Positions 1 to 9,081 of a DNA stretch of 64,000 nucleotides are shown here, piece by piece. The notes beneath the pieces are model-generated. The model worked only from the letters and a program-made list of their open reading frames with translations, did no database searches and was not told where the DNA came from. Both the position numbers and the translations under genes were made by a program. Source of the stretch: JAMXLO01 sp963696645. GTDB taxonomy: Bacteria; Pseudomonadota; Alphaproteobacteria; Acetobacterales; Acetobacteraceae. Every line of letters begins with the position of its first letter. Within the stretch, counting starts at the first letter, position 1. The stretch is from positions 124,001 through 188,000 of the forward strand of contig CAVOKY010000011.1 in the NCBI GenBank assembly GCA_963696645.1, in the 5' to 3' direction.

Positions 1-999
1 CCCGGCCTGGAATTTGAGGATACTTTGGGCCGCGACGATGTGACCGTCCCGCTTGGCGCCGAGTTTGACTTCGACAACGGCGCCGGAGGTCGGCCCGGTC
101 GCGCGGAACACCTCCTCGCGGCTCATCTGGATCTTGACCGGCCGCCCCGATTTCTTCGACAGCATGTAGGCGAGCGGTTCGAGGTAGATGATCGTCTTGC
201 CGCCAAAGCCGCCCCCGATCTCAGCCGGGATGGCACGGATATTCGCGATATCAGCGCCGCAGATGCGCGAGGTATAGGCGCGCACCATGAACTGACCCTG
301 GCTCGAACTGAAGATCATCGTCTGGCCATCGGCCCCAACCGAAACCAGACAGGCGTGCGGCTCGATATAGGCCTGGTGCACCGGCTTGGTCGTGTAGCGC
401 CGTTCGATGACCACGTCGGCTTCCTTAAAGCCGGCCTCGAGATCGCCCTTGGCGAAACGCACGACCTTGGCGATGTTCGACGGCTTCTCAGGCTTCGGCT
501 CGATCCCCGCAGTAAAGATGTTGTCGTGCAGCAGCGGCGCGTCCTCGGCCATCGCCGCTTCGACATCCATTACGTGCGGTAGGACTTCATATTCAACTTC
601 GATCAGGTCGAGCGCCTGCTCGGCGATCAGCTGCGAGGTCGCCGCGACCGCGGCCACCGGGTGGCCCTCGTAGAGAACTTTCCCCTTCGCCATGCAATTC
701 AATGACAGGTCGCGCAGATTGTGCGGTGCGGCGCCAATATGCGCGCGCTCGGGCGTGATGTCGGGGAAATCGGCGCGGGTGATGACCGCCCTCACTCCGG
801 GCAGTGCCCGCGCCGTTTCGGTATTGATCGATATGATCCGGGCGTGAGCATGGGGGCTGCGCTTGATTCGGCCCCACAGCATACCCGGCATGGTCATGTC
901 GGCGCCGAAATTGGCCCGGCCCGTGACCTTGTCGACGCCGTCGGGGCGGATCGGCCGGGTTCCGACTACCCGAAGCGCGGTCTTGTCGAGATAGCTCAT
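1..999 (-). CDS. Xanthine dehydrogenase family molybdopterin-binding subunit (partial, N-terminal part)
   Basis: This is the large Mo subunit of a molybdenum hydroxylase (xanthine/CO dehydrogenase family), which carries the molybdopterin cofactor and hydroxylates a small substrate. The frame runs off the left edge; 333 codons are visible of a usual ~750. The protein opens MSYLDKTALRVVG and has the family hallmark GGGFGGK at residues 262-268, after the hammerhead-type N-terminal domain (VDKVTGRANFGADM near residue 22). The ATG at 999 is preceded by a GAGGG ribosome site; an upstream ATG near 1037 is in another frame. The substrate cannot be told from this part, and the FeS and FAD partners are not in the window. 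It is divergent from the hydrolase gene at 1279. Confidence 0.85.
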   Translation of the reverse strand, partial: MSYLDKTALRVVGTRPIRPDGVDKVTGRANFGADMTMPGMLWGRIKRSPHAHARIISINTETARALPGVRAVITRADFPDITPERAHIGAAPHNLRDLSLNCMAKGKVLYEGHPVAAVAATSQLIAEQALDLIEVEYEVLPHVMDVEAAMAEDAPLLHDNIFTAGIEPKPEKPSNIAKVVRFAKGDLEAGFKEADVVIERRYTTKPVHQAYIEPHACLVSVGADGQTMIFSSSQGQFMVRAYTSRICGADIANIRAIPAEIGGGFGGKTIIYLEPLAYMLSKKSGRPVKIQMSREEVFRATGPTSGAVVEVKLGAKRDGHIVAAQSILKFQAG

Positions 1000-1278
1000 C
1001 TGCACCCTCACTCGTCCCGTGTACGACGCCGCACATGGTACCAGAAACCGTCGCTGCGCGAGGTTCTCGGGACGCTTCCTCGGTCGCGAATGGTCTCCCA
1101 CCCCGCTTAGAAGGCTCATCGACAAATATCAAGATCGGGCGTTGCGCGAGAGCGCGGGCCCTGCCTTTCGATTGGTCAGTTGTTCGAGCCGCAGTCATGC
1201 GTATCAATTGCAGTGCCCTGATGCCGAGCTTGTGACGTGATACAATCGATGGCACCGTGACCCGGAAGGAGAAAGCGA

Positions 1279-2163
1279 GTGGCGAAACAGATTCTTTGTG
1301 GCTTTGGCGTGGACATCGATGCGGTCGCCGGTTGGCTCGGCTCCTATGGCGGCGAGGATTCTCCCTCCGACATCCAACGCGGGATGTTCGCCGGCGAGGT
1401 GGGCGTGCCGAGGCTCCTGAAACTGTTCGACAAGTTCAAGCTCAAGGCGAGCTGGTTCATTCCCGGTCATTCGATCGAGACCTTCCCCGAACAAACCGGG
1501 ATGATCGTCACCGCGGGGCACGAGATCGGCGCGCACGGCTATTCGCACGAGAACCCGGTGGCGATGACGCGGCGGCAGGAAGAGGACGTGCTGAAGAAGT
1601 CAATCGAACTGATCGAAAAATTCTCCGGCAAGAAGCCGCGCGGCTATGTGGCGCCATGGTGGGAGATGTCGGCGGTGACCGCGGAGCTCTTGCTGCAGAA
1701 TGGGTTTCGGTACGATCACAGCCAAGCCTATCACGACTTCCTGCCGTTCTATGCACGGGTCGGAGATTCCTGGACCAAGATCGACTATTCAAAACAGGCG
1801 GCCGATTGGATGCATCCGTTGCAGCGCGGCAAGGAGGTCGATCTGGTGGAGATCGGCGCCAACTGGTACGTGGACGATCTGCCGCCGATGATGTTCATCA
1901 AGAAGTCGCCGAACAGCCACGGCTTCGTCAATCCGCGGCATCTGGAGGAGATGTGGCGGGACGAATTCGATTGGGTCTATCGCGAGATGGACTATGCGGT
2001 GTTCCCCATCACCATCCATCCCGATGTGAGCGGCCGGCCGCAGGTGCTGCTGATGCTGGAGCGGCTTATCGGGCACATCAACGCGCATGACGGCGTGCGC
2101 TGGGTGACGATGGAGGAGATGGCGGAGGATTTCCGCGCGCGCCAGCCATTCCGGTCGTCATAG
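1279..2163 (+). CDS. Polysaccharide deacetylase family hydrolase (cyclic-imidase / PgdA-like)
   Basis: A 294-residue NodB-fold metal-dependent hydrolase. The N-terminal GVDIDAV gives the Asp pair of motif 1, and HEIGAHGYSH (about residues 80-90) is the H-x(n)-H metal motif. The length and the opening with GWLGSYGG match the subgroup holding Helicobacter PgdA-like proteins and bacterial cyclic imide hydrolases, rather than classical chitin deacetylases. There is no signal peptide, so it is probably cytoplasmic and more likely acts on a small cyclic amide or imide than on cell wall; that is inference. The ATG follows a GGAGAAAG ribosome site. The CxxC protein and CobW GTPase follow at once, so an operon is likely, with CobW a possible metal chaperone for this enzyme. 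Confidence 0.75.
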   Translation: MAKQILCGFGVDIDAVAGWLGSYGGEDSPSDIQRGMFAGEVGVPRLLKLFDKFKLKASWFIPGHSIETFPEQTGMIVTAGHEIGAHGYSHENPVAMTRRQEEDVLKKSIELIEKFSGKKPRGYVAPWWEMSAVTAELLLQNGFRYDHSQAYHDFLPFYARVGDSWTKIDYSKQAADWMHPLQRGKEVDLVEIGANWYVDDLPPMMFIKKSPNSHGFVNPRHLEEMWRDEFDWVYREMDYAVFPITIHPDVSGRPQVLLMLERLIGHINAHDGVRWVTMEEMAEDFRARQPFRSS

Positions 2164-2173
2164 GTCGCGCCGC

Positions 2174-2512
2174 ATGTGCGTGCTCTGCGGCCAGATGTTC
2201 GGCCAGATCCATTGGTCGGAACGTCAGCTCGATCCAGTGCAGGTGAGCCATGGATCGGGCGAAACCAGCCGCCGGCAGGAACGGCACGCACGTATCCGCC
2301 TGCTGCGTAAGGTGCTGACGCAGTACGGGCTCGAGGTCGGCGACGATTGGAGCGCCACCAGCTACACAGTGGGCAATCGCAAGGGCGATCAACGGCTCGC
2401 GGCAGCCATGGGCGAGTTGTGGCGGATCGCCGAGCAGATGGTCGGCAAGCCGCTCGACCCGCTGGACGAGAGCCTGCTGGAGCGACTGCGCAATGTTGAG
2501 AACAACGCATGA
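2174..2512 (+). CDS. Small conserved protein with N-terminal CxxC
   Basis: A 112-residue soluble protein that I do not recognise as a named family. It opens MCVLCGQMFGQIHW, so a CxxC pair sits at the very N-terminus, and it is otherwise charged and probably helical. It starts 10 bases after the hydrolase stop, and its stop codon overlaps the start of the CobW gene by four bases (ATGA), which points to translational coupling. A role beside the metal-handling CobW protein, or as an accessory to the hydrolase, is suggested only by this context. Confidence 0.6.
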   Translation: MCVLCGQMFGQIHWSERQLDPVQVSHGSGETSRRQERHARIRLLRKVLTQYGLEVGDDWSATSYTVGNRKGDQRLAAAMGELWRIAEQMVGKPLDPLDESLLERLRNVENNA

Positions 2513-3516
2513 CGCGGCATGGACGGCGCGCCATTACGATCCTTTCCGGCTTCCTTGGGAGCGGCAAGACGACATTGCTGCGGCGCTACTTGGCGGAGCA
2601 AGAGCACGGAGATATTCACGTTATCATCAACGAATATGGCGCTGTCGGCATCGATCATCATCTCACGCGCATGGTTGAGGATCAATCGGTTCTGCTGCAA
2701 GGCGGCTGCGTCTGCTGCGGCCGTCGCGAGGAACTGGTCGGCACGCTGCGCGACCTGCTGGACCAAGAGCAAGGCTGCGTGGGTGCGATGCGCCAGGTGG
2801 TTATCGAGACGAGCGGGCTCGCTGACCCGGTACCGGTCATGTTCTCGCTGGCAACTGACCCTGTGTTGCGGCACCAGTTCGACGTGCCTCTAGTGGTCGT
2901 CGCCTTGGCCGCCATCGATGCGGAGGTTCAGATCCGGCGCTATGAGGAGGTCCGGAAGCAGATTATCGCGGCCGACCGGGTGGTCATCACAAAATCTGAT
3001 CTAACTACGCGACAGGAGGTGGCGCGTTGCCGCGTGGCAATCCGGGCGCTCAATCCGACAGCACGCATTATCATGTCGCGCTTCGGAGAGGCTTTCGAGG
3101 CTCTGGCGCCTGATGAGGGGCAGGAAGACAAGCGACGATGGGAGACGGTGCTGGGCGATCCGACAGGCCTGCCGCAGCCGCATCCGTCAGTTCGGTCGAC
3201 TTCATTGGCGTTCGACAGTCCACTCGACTGGATGGGCTTCGGGGTCTGGCTGAGCATGTTGCTGCAGGTGCATGGGCCGAATGTACTGCGCATAAAGGGG
3301 CTGTTGCACATCGGTGATGCCGGTCCGGTGGTCATGAACGTAGCGCAACACGTGGTACATCCGCCAGAGCACTTGCCCGCTTGGCCGTCGAACGATCATC
3401 GTTCCAGTCTCGTCTTCATCACCCGCATGATCGACCCGGAGCGCATCGCCTATTCGTTGGAGACGTTCCAGCATGCGGCAGGTCGATCCGATCTGCGTGT
3501 GGTGCGCCTTGGCTGA
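2509..3516 (+). CDS. CobW/COG0523 family GTP-binding metal chaperone
   Basis: A 335-residue G3E-family P-loop GTPase. Visible motifs are the Walker A GFLGSGKTT (residues 14-22), the CxCC metal-binding motif GGCVCCG (Cys 67, 69, 70) and the base-recognition TKSD. The C-terminal CobW domain extends to the end. Family members insert metals (Zn, Co, Fe) into client enzymes. The gene overlaps the CxxC protein gene, so the probable client is an enzyme of the same operon, such as the upstream metal-dependent hydrolase. No Zur box was noticed. The exact metal cannot be assigned. Confidence 0.85.
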   Translation: MTRHGRRAITILSGFLGSGKTTLLRRYLAEQEHGDIHVIINEYGAVGIDHHLTRMVEDQSVLLQGGCVCCGRREELVGTLRDLLDQEQGCVGAMRQVVIETSGLADPVPVMFSLATDPVLRHQFDVPLVVVALAAIDAEVQIRRYEEVRKQIIAADRVVITKSDLTTRQEVARCRVAIRALNPTARIIMSRFGEAFEALAPDEGQEDKRRWETVLGDPTGLPQPHPSVRSTSLAFDSPLDWMGFGVWLSMLLQVHGPNVLRIKGLLHIGDAGPVVMNVAQHVVHPPEHLPAWPSNDHRSSLVFITRMIDPERIAYSLETFQHAAGRSDLRVVRLG

Positions 3517-3652
3517 TGTTGTCGACCGTTCCAGACGCAGCAGATCGTCGCCGACTTGCTGCTCAGACCGACGCCAGGCTGGTTTGTGCAATATTCCGAT
3601 GTAGGTGTAGCGTGTGCGATAACATAACTCTGCATCGGGGGACGATTGCACA

Positions 3653-5323
3653 ATGTCCGATACGATTCCTGTATATCGCGGGCTCGCCCAGGCTTTTCGG
3701 CTGGAGGATGTAGATACAATCTTCGTGCTGACTGGCGATGGCAACATGCATTGGGAGGCGGCGCTCTCGGAAGACGAGAAGGTAAGAGCCTTCCACGTCT
3801 GGCACGAGCATTGTACGGTCGCGACGGCGTCAGCCTATGCTGTGGCATCGGGAAAGGTAGGCGTGGCATCGGTGACATGCGGGCCGGGTGTCACCCAGCT
3901 GATGACAGCGCTGGCGACCGCCGCCAACAGCAGAATACCACTCGTCGTTTTCGCGGGTGAAAGTCCGATCAATGCCAGTTGGTACAATCAGGAGATCGAT
4001 CAGGGACCGCTAGTCGATGCCACGGGCGCCCATTACATCGCTGCTCACAGCCTCAGACGCATGTTCGAATATGTATCGGAAGCGTTCTATATTGCCAAGA
4101 CCGAGCGTCGGCCAGTCGTACTCGGTATTCCGACCGATCTGCAGCAGGTCCAGATCCAGACCGCCTTCAAATATGTGCCCTCTGCCACTCTGATTCCGGA
4201 TACCGGACCCGTGGTGCCGCATCCGGATTACGTGAATCGGGCGGTCGAGGGCATTGCGCAAGCCGAACGCATCATCATTATCGCGGGACGCGGCGCTCAG
4301 TTGTCCGGTGCCAAAGCGCTTTGCGAACAACTGGCAGAAAGGTGCAACGGCCTGCTGGCGACGACGCTCCCGGTGCGTGGGCTTTTCGAGGGCAATCCAC
4401 GTTCCCTTGGGATCGCCGGAGGTTTTTCGCATCCTGCTGCGCGCCAAGCGTTTGCACAGTGCGATCTGGTTGTAACTGTGGGTGCCAGTCTGACCTATCA
4501 TACGACCGATGGAGGAAAACTCTTTCCGCAGGCTGTGATCGTGCAAATAGATCCGGCTCCGCAAGGCATCAGGCATGGTCAAAGAATTGTGCGTACCTTC
4601 CTGCGAGCGGACGGCTCCGAGGGTCTGTCTGCAATCATCAAGGGTTTGGGGAACGCGCCTTCTCACGGCCGCTCGGCAGCGTGGGACGCGGTCAGCATTG
4701 CTGATCGGACCAGGTCGGACCCGTTTGATACTATGTCCTTCGACGTTCAGGCCGGCCTCCTCGATCCGCGACAACTGGTGATGGAGCTGAGCCGAGTCAT
4801 GCCTAAGGACTGGGAATATGTGAATGGCTCTGGGCACAACGCATTTTTCACCGCACAGATGCAAGGCGTCAGTGCAGATCATTTCACGACGATCCGCGAA
4901 TTCGGCGCTATCGGCAACGAGCTGTGTTACGCTATTGGTGTCGCCGCGGCGAGACCGGACAAGCCGATCATCCTGACATGTGGTGACGGCGGCTTCATGA
5001 TGCACGCGCAGGAACTCGACACGATTCGTCGCTACGACCTTCCCGTTCTTATCTGCGTGTTGAACGACGGCGCATATGGCGCTGAGATTCATAAGTTGCG
5101 AGCGGACAAACTGGATGACAGCGGGTCGATGTTTGGTCGTCGCCCGCTTGCGGGGATCGCCAAGGGCTTCGGCCTTCAAGGCGCTACCATCACCAGCCTC
5201 GATCAGATCGTTGGATTGCTGGAGGAGTTCAAAGCGAACAAAGAACCGACGCTCTGGGACTTCCATATTTCGGACCAGGTTGTATCGCCCATGATGCGGC
5301 GCGGTGTGATGCGACCAAGGTGA
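3653..5323 (+). CDS. Thiamine pyrophosphate-dependent enzyme (acetolactate synthase-like)
   Basis: A 556-residue ThDP enzyme with the three-domain layout of acetohydroxyacid synthase, benzoylformate decarboxylase and similar enzymes. The catalytic Glu lies in WHEHC (Glu 52), and the C-terminal ThDP/Mg motif starts GDGGFMM and ends at the Asn of VLNDGAYG. The middle domain has a Rossmann-like stretch IIAGRGAQ. Substrate is unknown: the active-site loop differs from the usual RHEQGA of true acetolactate synthases, so a decarboxylase or ligase in a catabolic route is more likely. It begins 136 bases after CobW on the same strand. Its stop is followed by the remains of an IS-shattered gene on the other strand. 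Confidence 0.8.
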   Translation: MSDTIPVYRGLAQAFRLEDVDTIFVLTGDGNMHWEAALSEDEKVRAFHVWHEHCTVATASAYAVASGKVGVASVTCGPGVTQLMTALATAANSRIPLVVFAGESPINASWYNQEIDQGPLVDATGAHYIAAHSLRRMFEYVSEAFYIAKTERRPVVLGIPTDLQQVQIQTAFKYVPSATLIPDTGPVVPHPDYVNRAVEGIAQAERIIIIAGRGAQLSGAKALCEQLAERCNGLLATTLPVRGLFEGNPRSLGIAGGFSHPAARQAFAQCDLVVTVGASLTYHTTDGGKLFPQAVIVQIDPAPQGIRHGQRIVRTFLRADGSEGLSAIIKGLGNAPSHGRSAAWDAVSIADRTRSDPFDTMSFDVQAGLLDPRQLVMELSRVMPKDWEYVNGSGHNAFFTAQMQGVSADHFTTIREFGAIGNELCYAIGVAAARPDKPIILTCGDGGFMMHAQELDTIRRYDLPVLICVLNDGAYGAEIHKLRADKLDDSGSMFGRRPLAGIAKGFGLQGATITSLDQIVGLLEEFKANKEPTLWDFHISDQVVSPMMRRGVMRPR

Positions 5324-6225
5324 GAAAGGGTTTGGGCGCTTTTGCAGTTTCTCTGTATCGGTCAAACCAAGAGGGGCAGCCCTTCTACCTCCAAGACTTT
5401 GCCTATGTTCAGGGAAAGCGTAACCGGCTGGCGGCGCGTGGCCTGCGCAGCTTATGACAGCTCGTCCACAAGAGGTTGGTGATCCACCCAAAACACGAAT
5501 GTGGCATCGAAACCCGCCGCACCAGGCGGTCTACGAACGGTATTCATCACCGCAGTCGCCGATCAGCGTCATTAGATCGCGCGATCTCGCGAGCACCGCC
5601 TCGATCAAGCTAAGGATTCGCCGAGAAACAAACAAATCAAGATAGCCCGAAGAACGCAGCGATAGAATCGCAGATTTGCGACCCGCGACGCGGATGCGGG
5701 CAGCTACCGTGGCGGGGTGATCGACGTTGACGACATTCGTTTGCGCTGGCGGCAGGCCGAGACATTTCTCGACGAGCGCGGCCGACGGCTGTTGGCGGCG
5801 AATGAGGCCCTGGCGCACGGCTATGGCGGCGTCTCGGCAGTTGCGAAGGCGACTGGCCTGGCGCGGAGCACCATCAATCGCGGCATTCGCGAACTGCGAT
5901 TGGGCCGCAACGAGATCGGCAGCCGGGTCCGCCGTGCTGGCGGCGGACGCAAGAGCGCCGTGGTGCGCCAGCCGGATTTGCCGGCGGCACTTGAAACGCT
6001 GATCGAGGACGCCATCCGCGGCGATCCGTGCTCACCGCTGCGCTGGGTGAGCCGCAGTCTGCGTCACCTCGTCAAGGCATTGGCCGCGCAAGGCTTCAAA
6101 GCGAGCCAACGCGTGGTGGCAAACCTGCTGCGGGAGCAGAACTACAGTTGTCAGGCCAACCGCAAGACGCGAGAGGGGGGCAATCCGGAACGTGTCAACG
6201 ACTTTGATACAGCCGGGATCGGCAT

Positions 6226-7239
6226 TTAGGCTCGGATGATTGACGTTGCCTGTGGTTGATTGATCCAAGCTGCGGTTGGTTTGGCAGGTGGTGTTGGTGG
6301 CCTGTTGACGAAGCGCGCGGGGTTTTCGTGGAACGCACGATCGAGTGTGAGCTGACGGGCGGTATAGACGGCGTCGGTCTGGCCATAATGCACCTGATCT
6401 GGGGTCATCAGGCCGATCCCGACGTGATGATGATCCTGGTTGTACCAGTCGAAGAAGCGTCGGCAGAAGCTTCTGGCGTCCTCGATGCAGCCGAAGCGTT
6501 GGGGGAACCGTGGCTGATACTTCAAGGTCTTGAAGTGGCTTTCGGAGAATGGGTTGTCGTTCGATGTGTGTGGCCGATTGTGCGAGCGGGTCACGCCGAG
6601 ATCAGCGAGCAGCAGCGCGGTGGCCTTGGCCTTCATCGGTCCGCCACGGTCGGCATGCAGGGCGAGCTGGCCGGGCGGCACATCATGTTTCGTGATCGCG
6701 TCATCGAACAGTGGCTTGAATTGCGCGGCACTTTCCGCATCGGCGACACACCAACCAACCACCCGGCGGCTGAAGATGTCGAGGATGACGTAGAGATAGA
6801 AGTAGGTCCACTTGGCGGGTCCCATCAGCTTGGTGATGTCCCAGGACCACACCTCATTCGGACGTTCCGCCAGCAGTTCGGGTTTTTGATAGGCTGGATG
6901 CCGCAACTGCTCGCGGCGTTCGCGGACTTCGCCGTGCTGGCCGAGGATGCGGTACATGGTGCGGATCGAGCAATGATAGACGCCTTCATCGAGCAGACTG
7001 GCGTAGATCTCGGCGGGCGCCTGGTCGGCAAAGCGCGGCGCGTGCAGCAGATCCAGCACCAGCTGTTGTTGCGGGATGCTCAGCGCTCGGGGCGGCCTCG
7101 GTCGCGGACGGACGATCGCCGGCGGCGCGGCCAGGCGGGCGCGCCTGCGCTGTACGCTGGCGCGTGAGACCCCGAGCGCGGCACAGGCCGCGGCGGTCAT
7201 GCCGCTGTCCGGCGCGAATGCGATCACGGCATCCGTCAA
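6226..7239 (-). CDS. IS3 family transposase OrfB (copy A)
   Basis: A 337-residue integrase-core transposase. An N-terminal HTH_21-like region (residues ~60-110) is followed by the rve domain. The DDE residues are visible in WSWDITKL, LHADRGGPM and FSESHFKTL. It begins TTG, overlapping the orfA stop. A run of eight A in the coding strand of orfA just upstream is a likely -1 slippage site for making the OrfAB fusion. It differs from copy B by one visible residue (Gly for Asp in LLDEGVYHC). Confidence 0.9.
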   Translation of the reverse strand: MTDAVIAFAPDSGMTAAACAALGVSRASVQRRRARLAAPPAIVRPRPRPPRALSIPQQQLVLDLLHAPRFADQAPAEIYASLLDEGVYHCSIRTMYRILGQHGEVRERREQLRHPAYQKPELLAERPNEVWSWDITKLMGPAKWTYFYLYVILDIFSRRVVGWCVADAESAAQFKPLFDDAITKHDVPPGQLALHADRGGPMKAKATALLLADLGVTRSHNRPHTSNDNPFSESHFKTLKYQPRFPQRFGCIEDARSFCRRFFDWYNQDHHHVGIGLMTPDQVHYGQTDAVYTARQLTLDRAFHENPARFVNRPPTPPAKPTAAWINQPQATSIIRA

Positions 7240-7700
7240 GGCTCGTCGTCGCTGGACGCCAACGGGATGCCCAGCAACGCCGCAACTTTTTTTTGGATGT
7301 CGATAATGGCTTCGGCGCGCGTCAGGCGCAGCGCAAGACGCGCATTGTCCCGTTGCAGGCGCGCCACTTCGGCTGACAGCGGGTTGGCTTCGGCGGTCTT
7401 TCGACCACGTTTGCCGGGAACCAGTGCGTTGAAGGCCCCGGCGTCGCGCTGCCTTCGCCAGTCCGTGAGGGCCGATGAGTAAAGCCCCTCGCGACGCAGG
7501 ATCGCGCCGATGCCACCGGTCTCGGCGCGATCGGTCTCGGCCAGGATGCGTAGCTTATCCTGCGCAGTGAATGTCCGGCGGCGCGGGCGGTCCGATAATT
7601 CGGGCGATGCCGAGGCCGGCGCTGCCACGATCCTCGGCCTACGGCCTCCGCTCGTGGCAGCGCCGGCCTCGGCATCGATCAGTGTCTGCTGCATGGGCAT
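7236..7700 (-). CDS. IS3 family transposase OrfA (copy A)
   Basis: A 154-residue helix-turn-helix protein. The HTH lies around the RRTFTAQDKLRILAETD stretch, and a coiled-coil segment follows (AEVARLQRDNARLALRLTRA). The frame ends SDDEP and overlaps the OrfB start by four bases. The slippery poly-A run is at DIQKKV. Confidence 0.9.
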   Translation of the reverse strand: MPMQQTLIDAEAGAATSGGRRPRIVAAPASASPELSDRPRRRTFTAQDKLRILAETDRAETGGIGAILRREGLYSSALTDWRRQRDAGAFNALVPGKRGRKTAEANPLSAEVARLQRDNARLALRLTRAEAIIDIQKKVAALLGIPLASSDDEP

Positions 7701-9081
7701 GTGCGAGATGATCCTTCCGCGCCCTCAAGTCTAATTTCCCGGCGAGGCGATGTCTCATCTTCATTGGCACGGAGGGATCACCCCGATCGTGATGCCCAGT
7801 TCGCTCACATCAATGCGACGGTGAAGGCCGCGATCGCGGCCGGCGAGCCGGCGATCTCGGTCGATACGAAGAAGAAGGAGCTTGTTGGCGATTTCAAGAA
7901 CCATGGTCGCGAGCTACGCCGCAAGGGCGATCCGGAGCCGGTCCGGGTGCACGACTTCAAGATACCGGAACTCGGCAAGGTCGCGCCATACGGGGTCTAT
8001 GACATTGCCGCCAATCATGGCTGGGTCAGTGTCGGCATCGATGCCGATACCGGAGCATTCGCCGTTGAGAGTATCCGGCGCTGGTGGTGGAAACTCGGCC
8101 AACCGCGTTACCCGAACGCCAAGTGTCTCACCATCACCGCGGACTGCGGCGGCAGCAACGGGCCACAGGTAAGGCTATGGAAGCGCGAATTGCAGCGCTT
8201 CGCCAATGAGGCTGGCCTGAGGATAACCGTGACGCACCTGCCCCCTGGCACCAGCAAATGGAACAAGATCGAACATCGCCTGTTCGCCTTCATCACCATG
8301 AACTGGCGTGGCAAACCGCTGGTCAGTCATCAGGTCATCGTCCAACTCATCGGCGCCACGACGACCGACACCGGCCTCAAGGTCTGCTGCGAGATCGACG
8401 CCAACCTCTACCCGAAAGGCCTCAAGGTGACCGACCGCGAGATGCACGCGATCAACATCTCACACGATGAATTCCACGGTGAATGGAATTACACCATCTC
8501 ACCTAACCAACAACCGCCTTGAAGCAGTTATTCCTCGGCGGGCCCTAAGATCATCAGCGTCGAGCTTGACGTCGAACACTCGGGCATTATCGGTGAGGTG
8601 CTGCGCCACACCGAGCCGGGCGCCGACGATCACGCCAGCGACCGCCGGACGATCCAAGACGTAACGAACGCCGATATTGGCGATACTTACCCTGTGTTTT
8701 TTGGCGATTTGTTGCAGCACCGCGAGCAGCTCTTGGAACAGCGGCCAGTCTCCCCAGGCGTCGAGCATGTTCTTGTATTTCTGCAAAGAGGCGGTGTTGA
8801 GTTCGGATCGACGCGGCTCTGGGCGGCCCAAATATTTCTCCGAGAGCAGCCCGCCGAGCAGGGTGCCGTAGGCGAGGAGCGTCATCGAATGATCAGAGCA
8901 GAATCTGGCCATCCTAACCTCGGGGCGGCGATCGACGAGCGAGGTACTGCACCTGGTTTGAGACGGCGCGGACCTCGTGGTCGGCGATGGCGCTGAGGCG
9001 CTCGGTGTCGAAATTGGTGAGCGCAAGATGACGGATCTTGCCTTCCTGCTGGAGGTCGGAGAGATGTTTGAGCGCGTCTAG

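Larger units (their letters stand above)
6186..7776 (-). mobile_element. IS3-family element, copy A (full length, nested in ISAzo13)
   Basis: It is about 1591 bp, with related ends CGGAACGTGTCAACGA and CCCTCCGTGCCAATGA and a 3-bp target duplication ATC. It carries orfA and orfB on the minus strand. A second, shortened copy with near-identical orfB lies at 23.8-24.9 kb. Confidence 0.85.
5717..8522 (+). pseudogene. ISAzo13 family transposase, interrupted
   Basis: The two halves are 5717-6185 and 7780-8522. Removing the inserted IS3 element and one copy of its 3-bp duplication (ATC, 6183-6185 and 7777-7779) gives an uninterrupted 403-codon frame, with KTREGGNHPDRDAQF across the join. The C-terminal half carries the SVDTKKKELVGDFKN block and the ITADCGGSNG and WNKIEHRLF blocks typical of this DDE family. 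The clean restoration shows the inner insertion is recent. Confidence 0.85.
5615..8544 (+). mobile_element. ISAzo13-family insertion sequence, itself interrupted by an IS3-type element
   Basis: The terminal inverted repeats read GATTCGCCGAGAAACAA at the left and GGCCCGCCGAGGAATAA inward from the right. A 5-bp target duplication CTAAG lies at 5610-5614 and 8545-8549. Removing the element restores the aldo/keto reductase frame (DADDL-SLIEAV). The inner IS3-type element occupies 6186-7776. Confidence 0.85.

Noticed and set aside
5531..5818. Minus-strand frame appearing to encode a 95-residue protein
   Set aside because: Only its last ~27 codons are coding; they are the C-terminus of the split aldo/keto reductase. 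The rest is ISAzo13 DNA read backwards.
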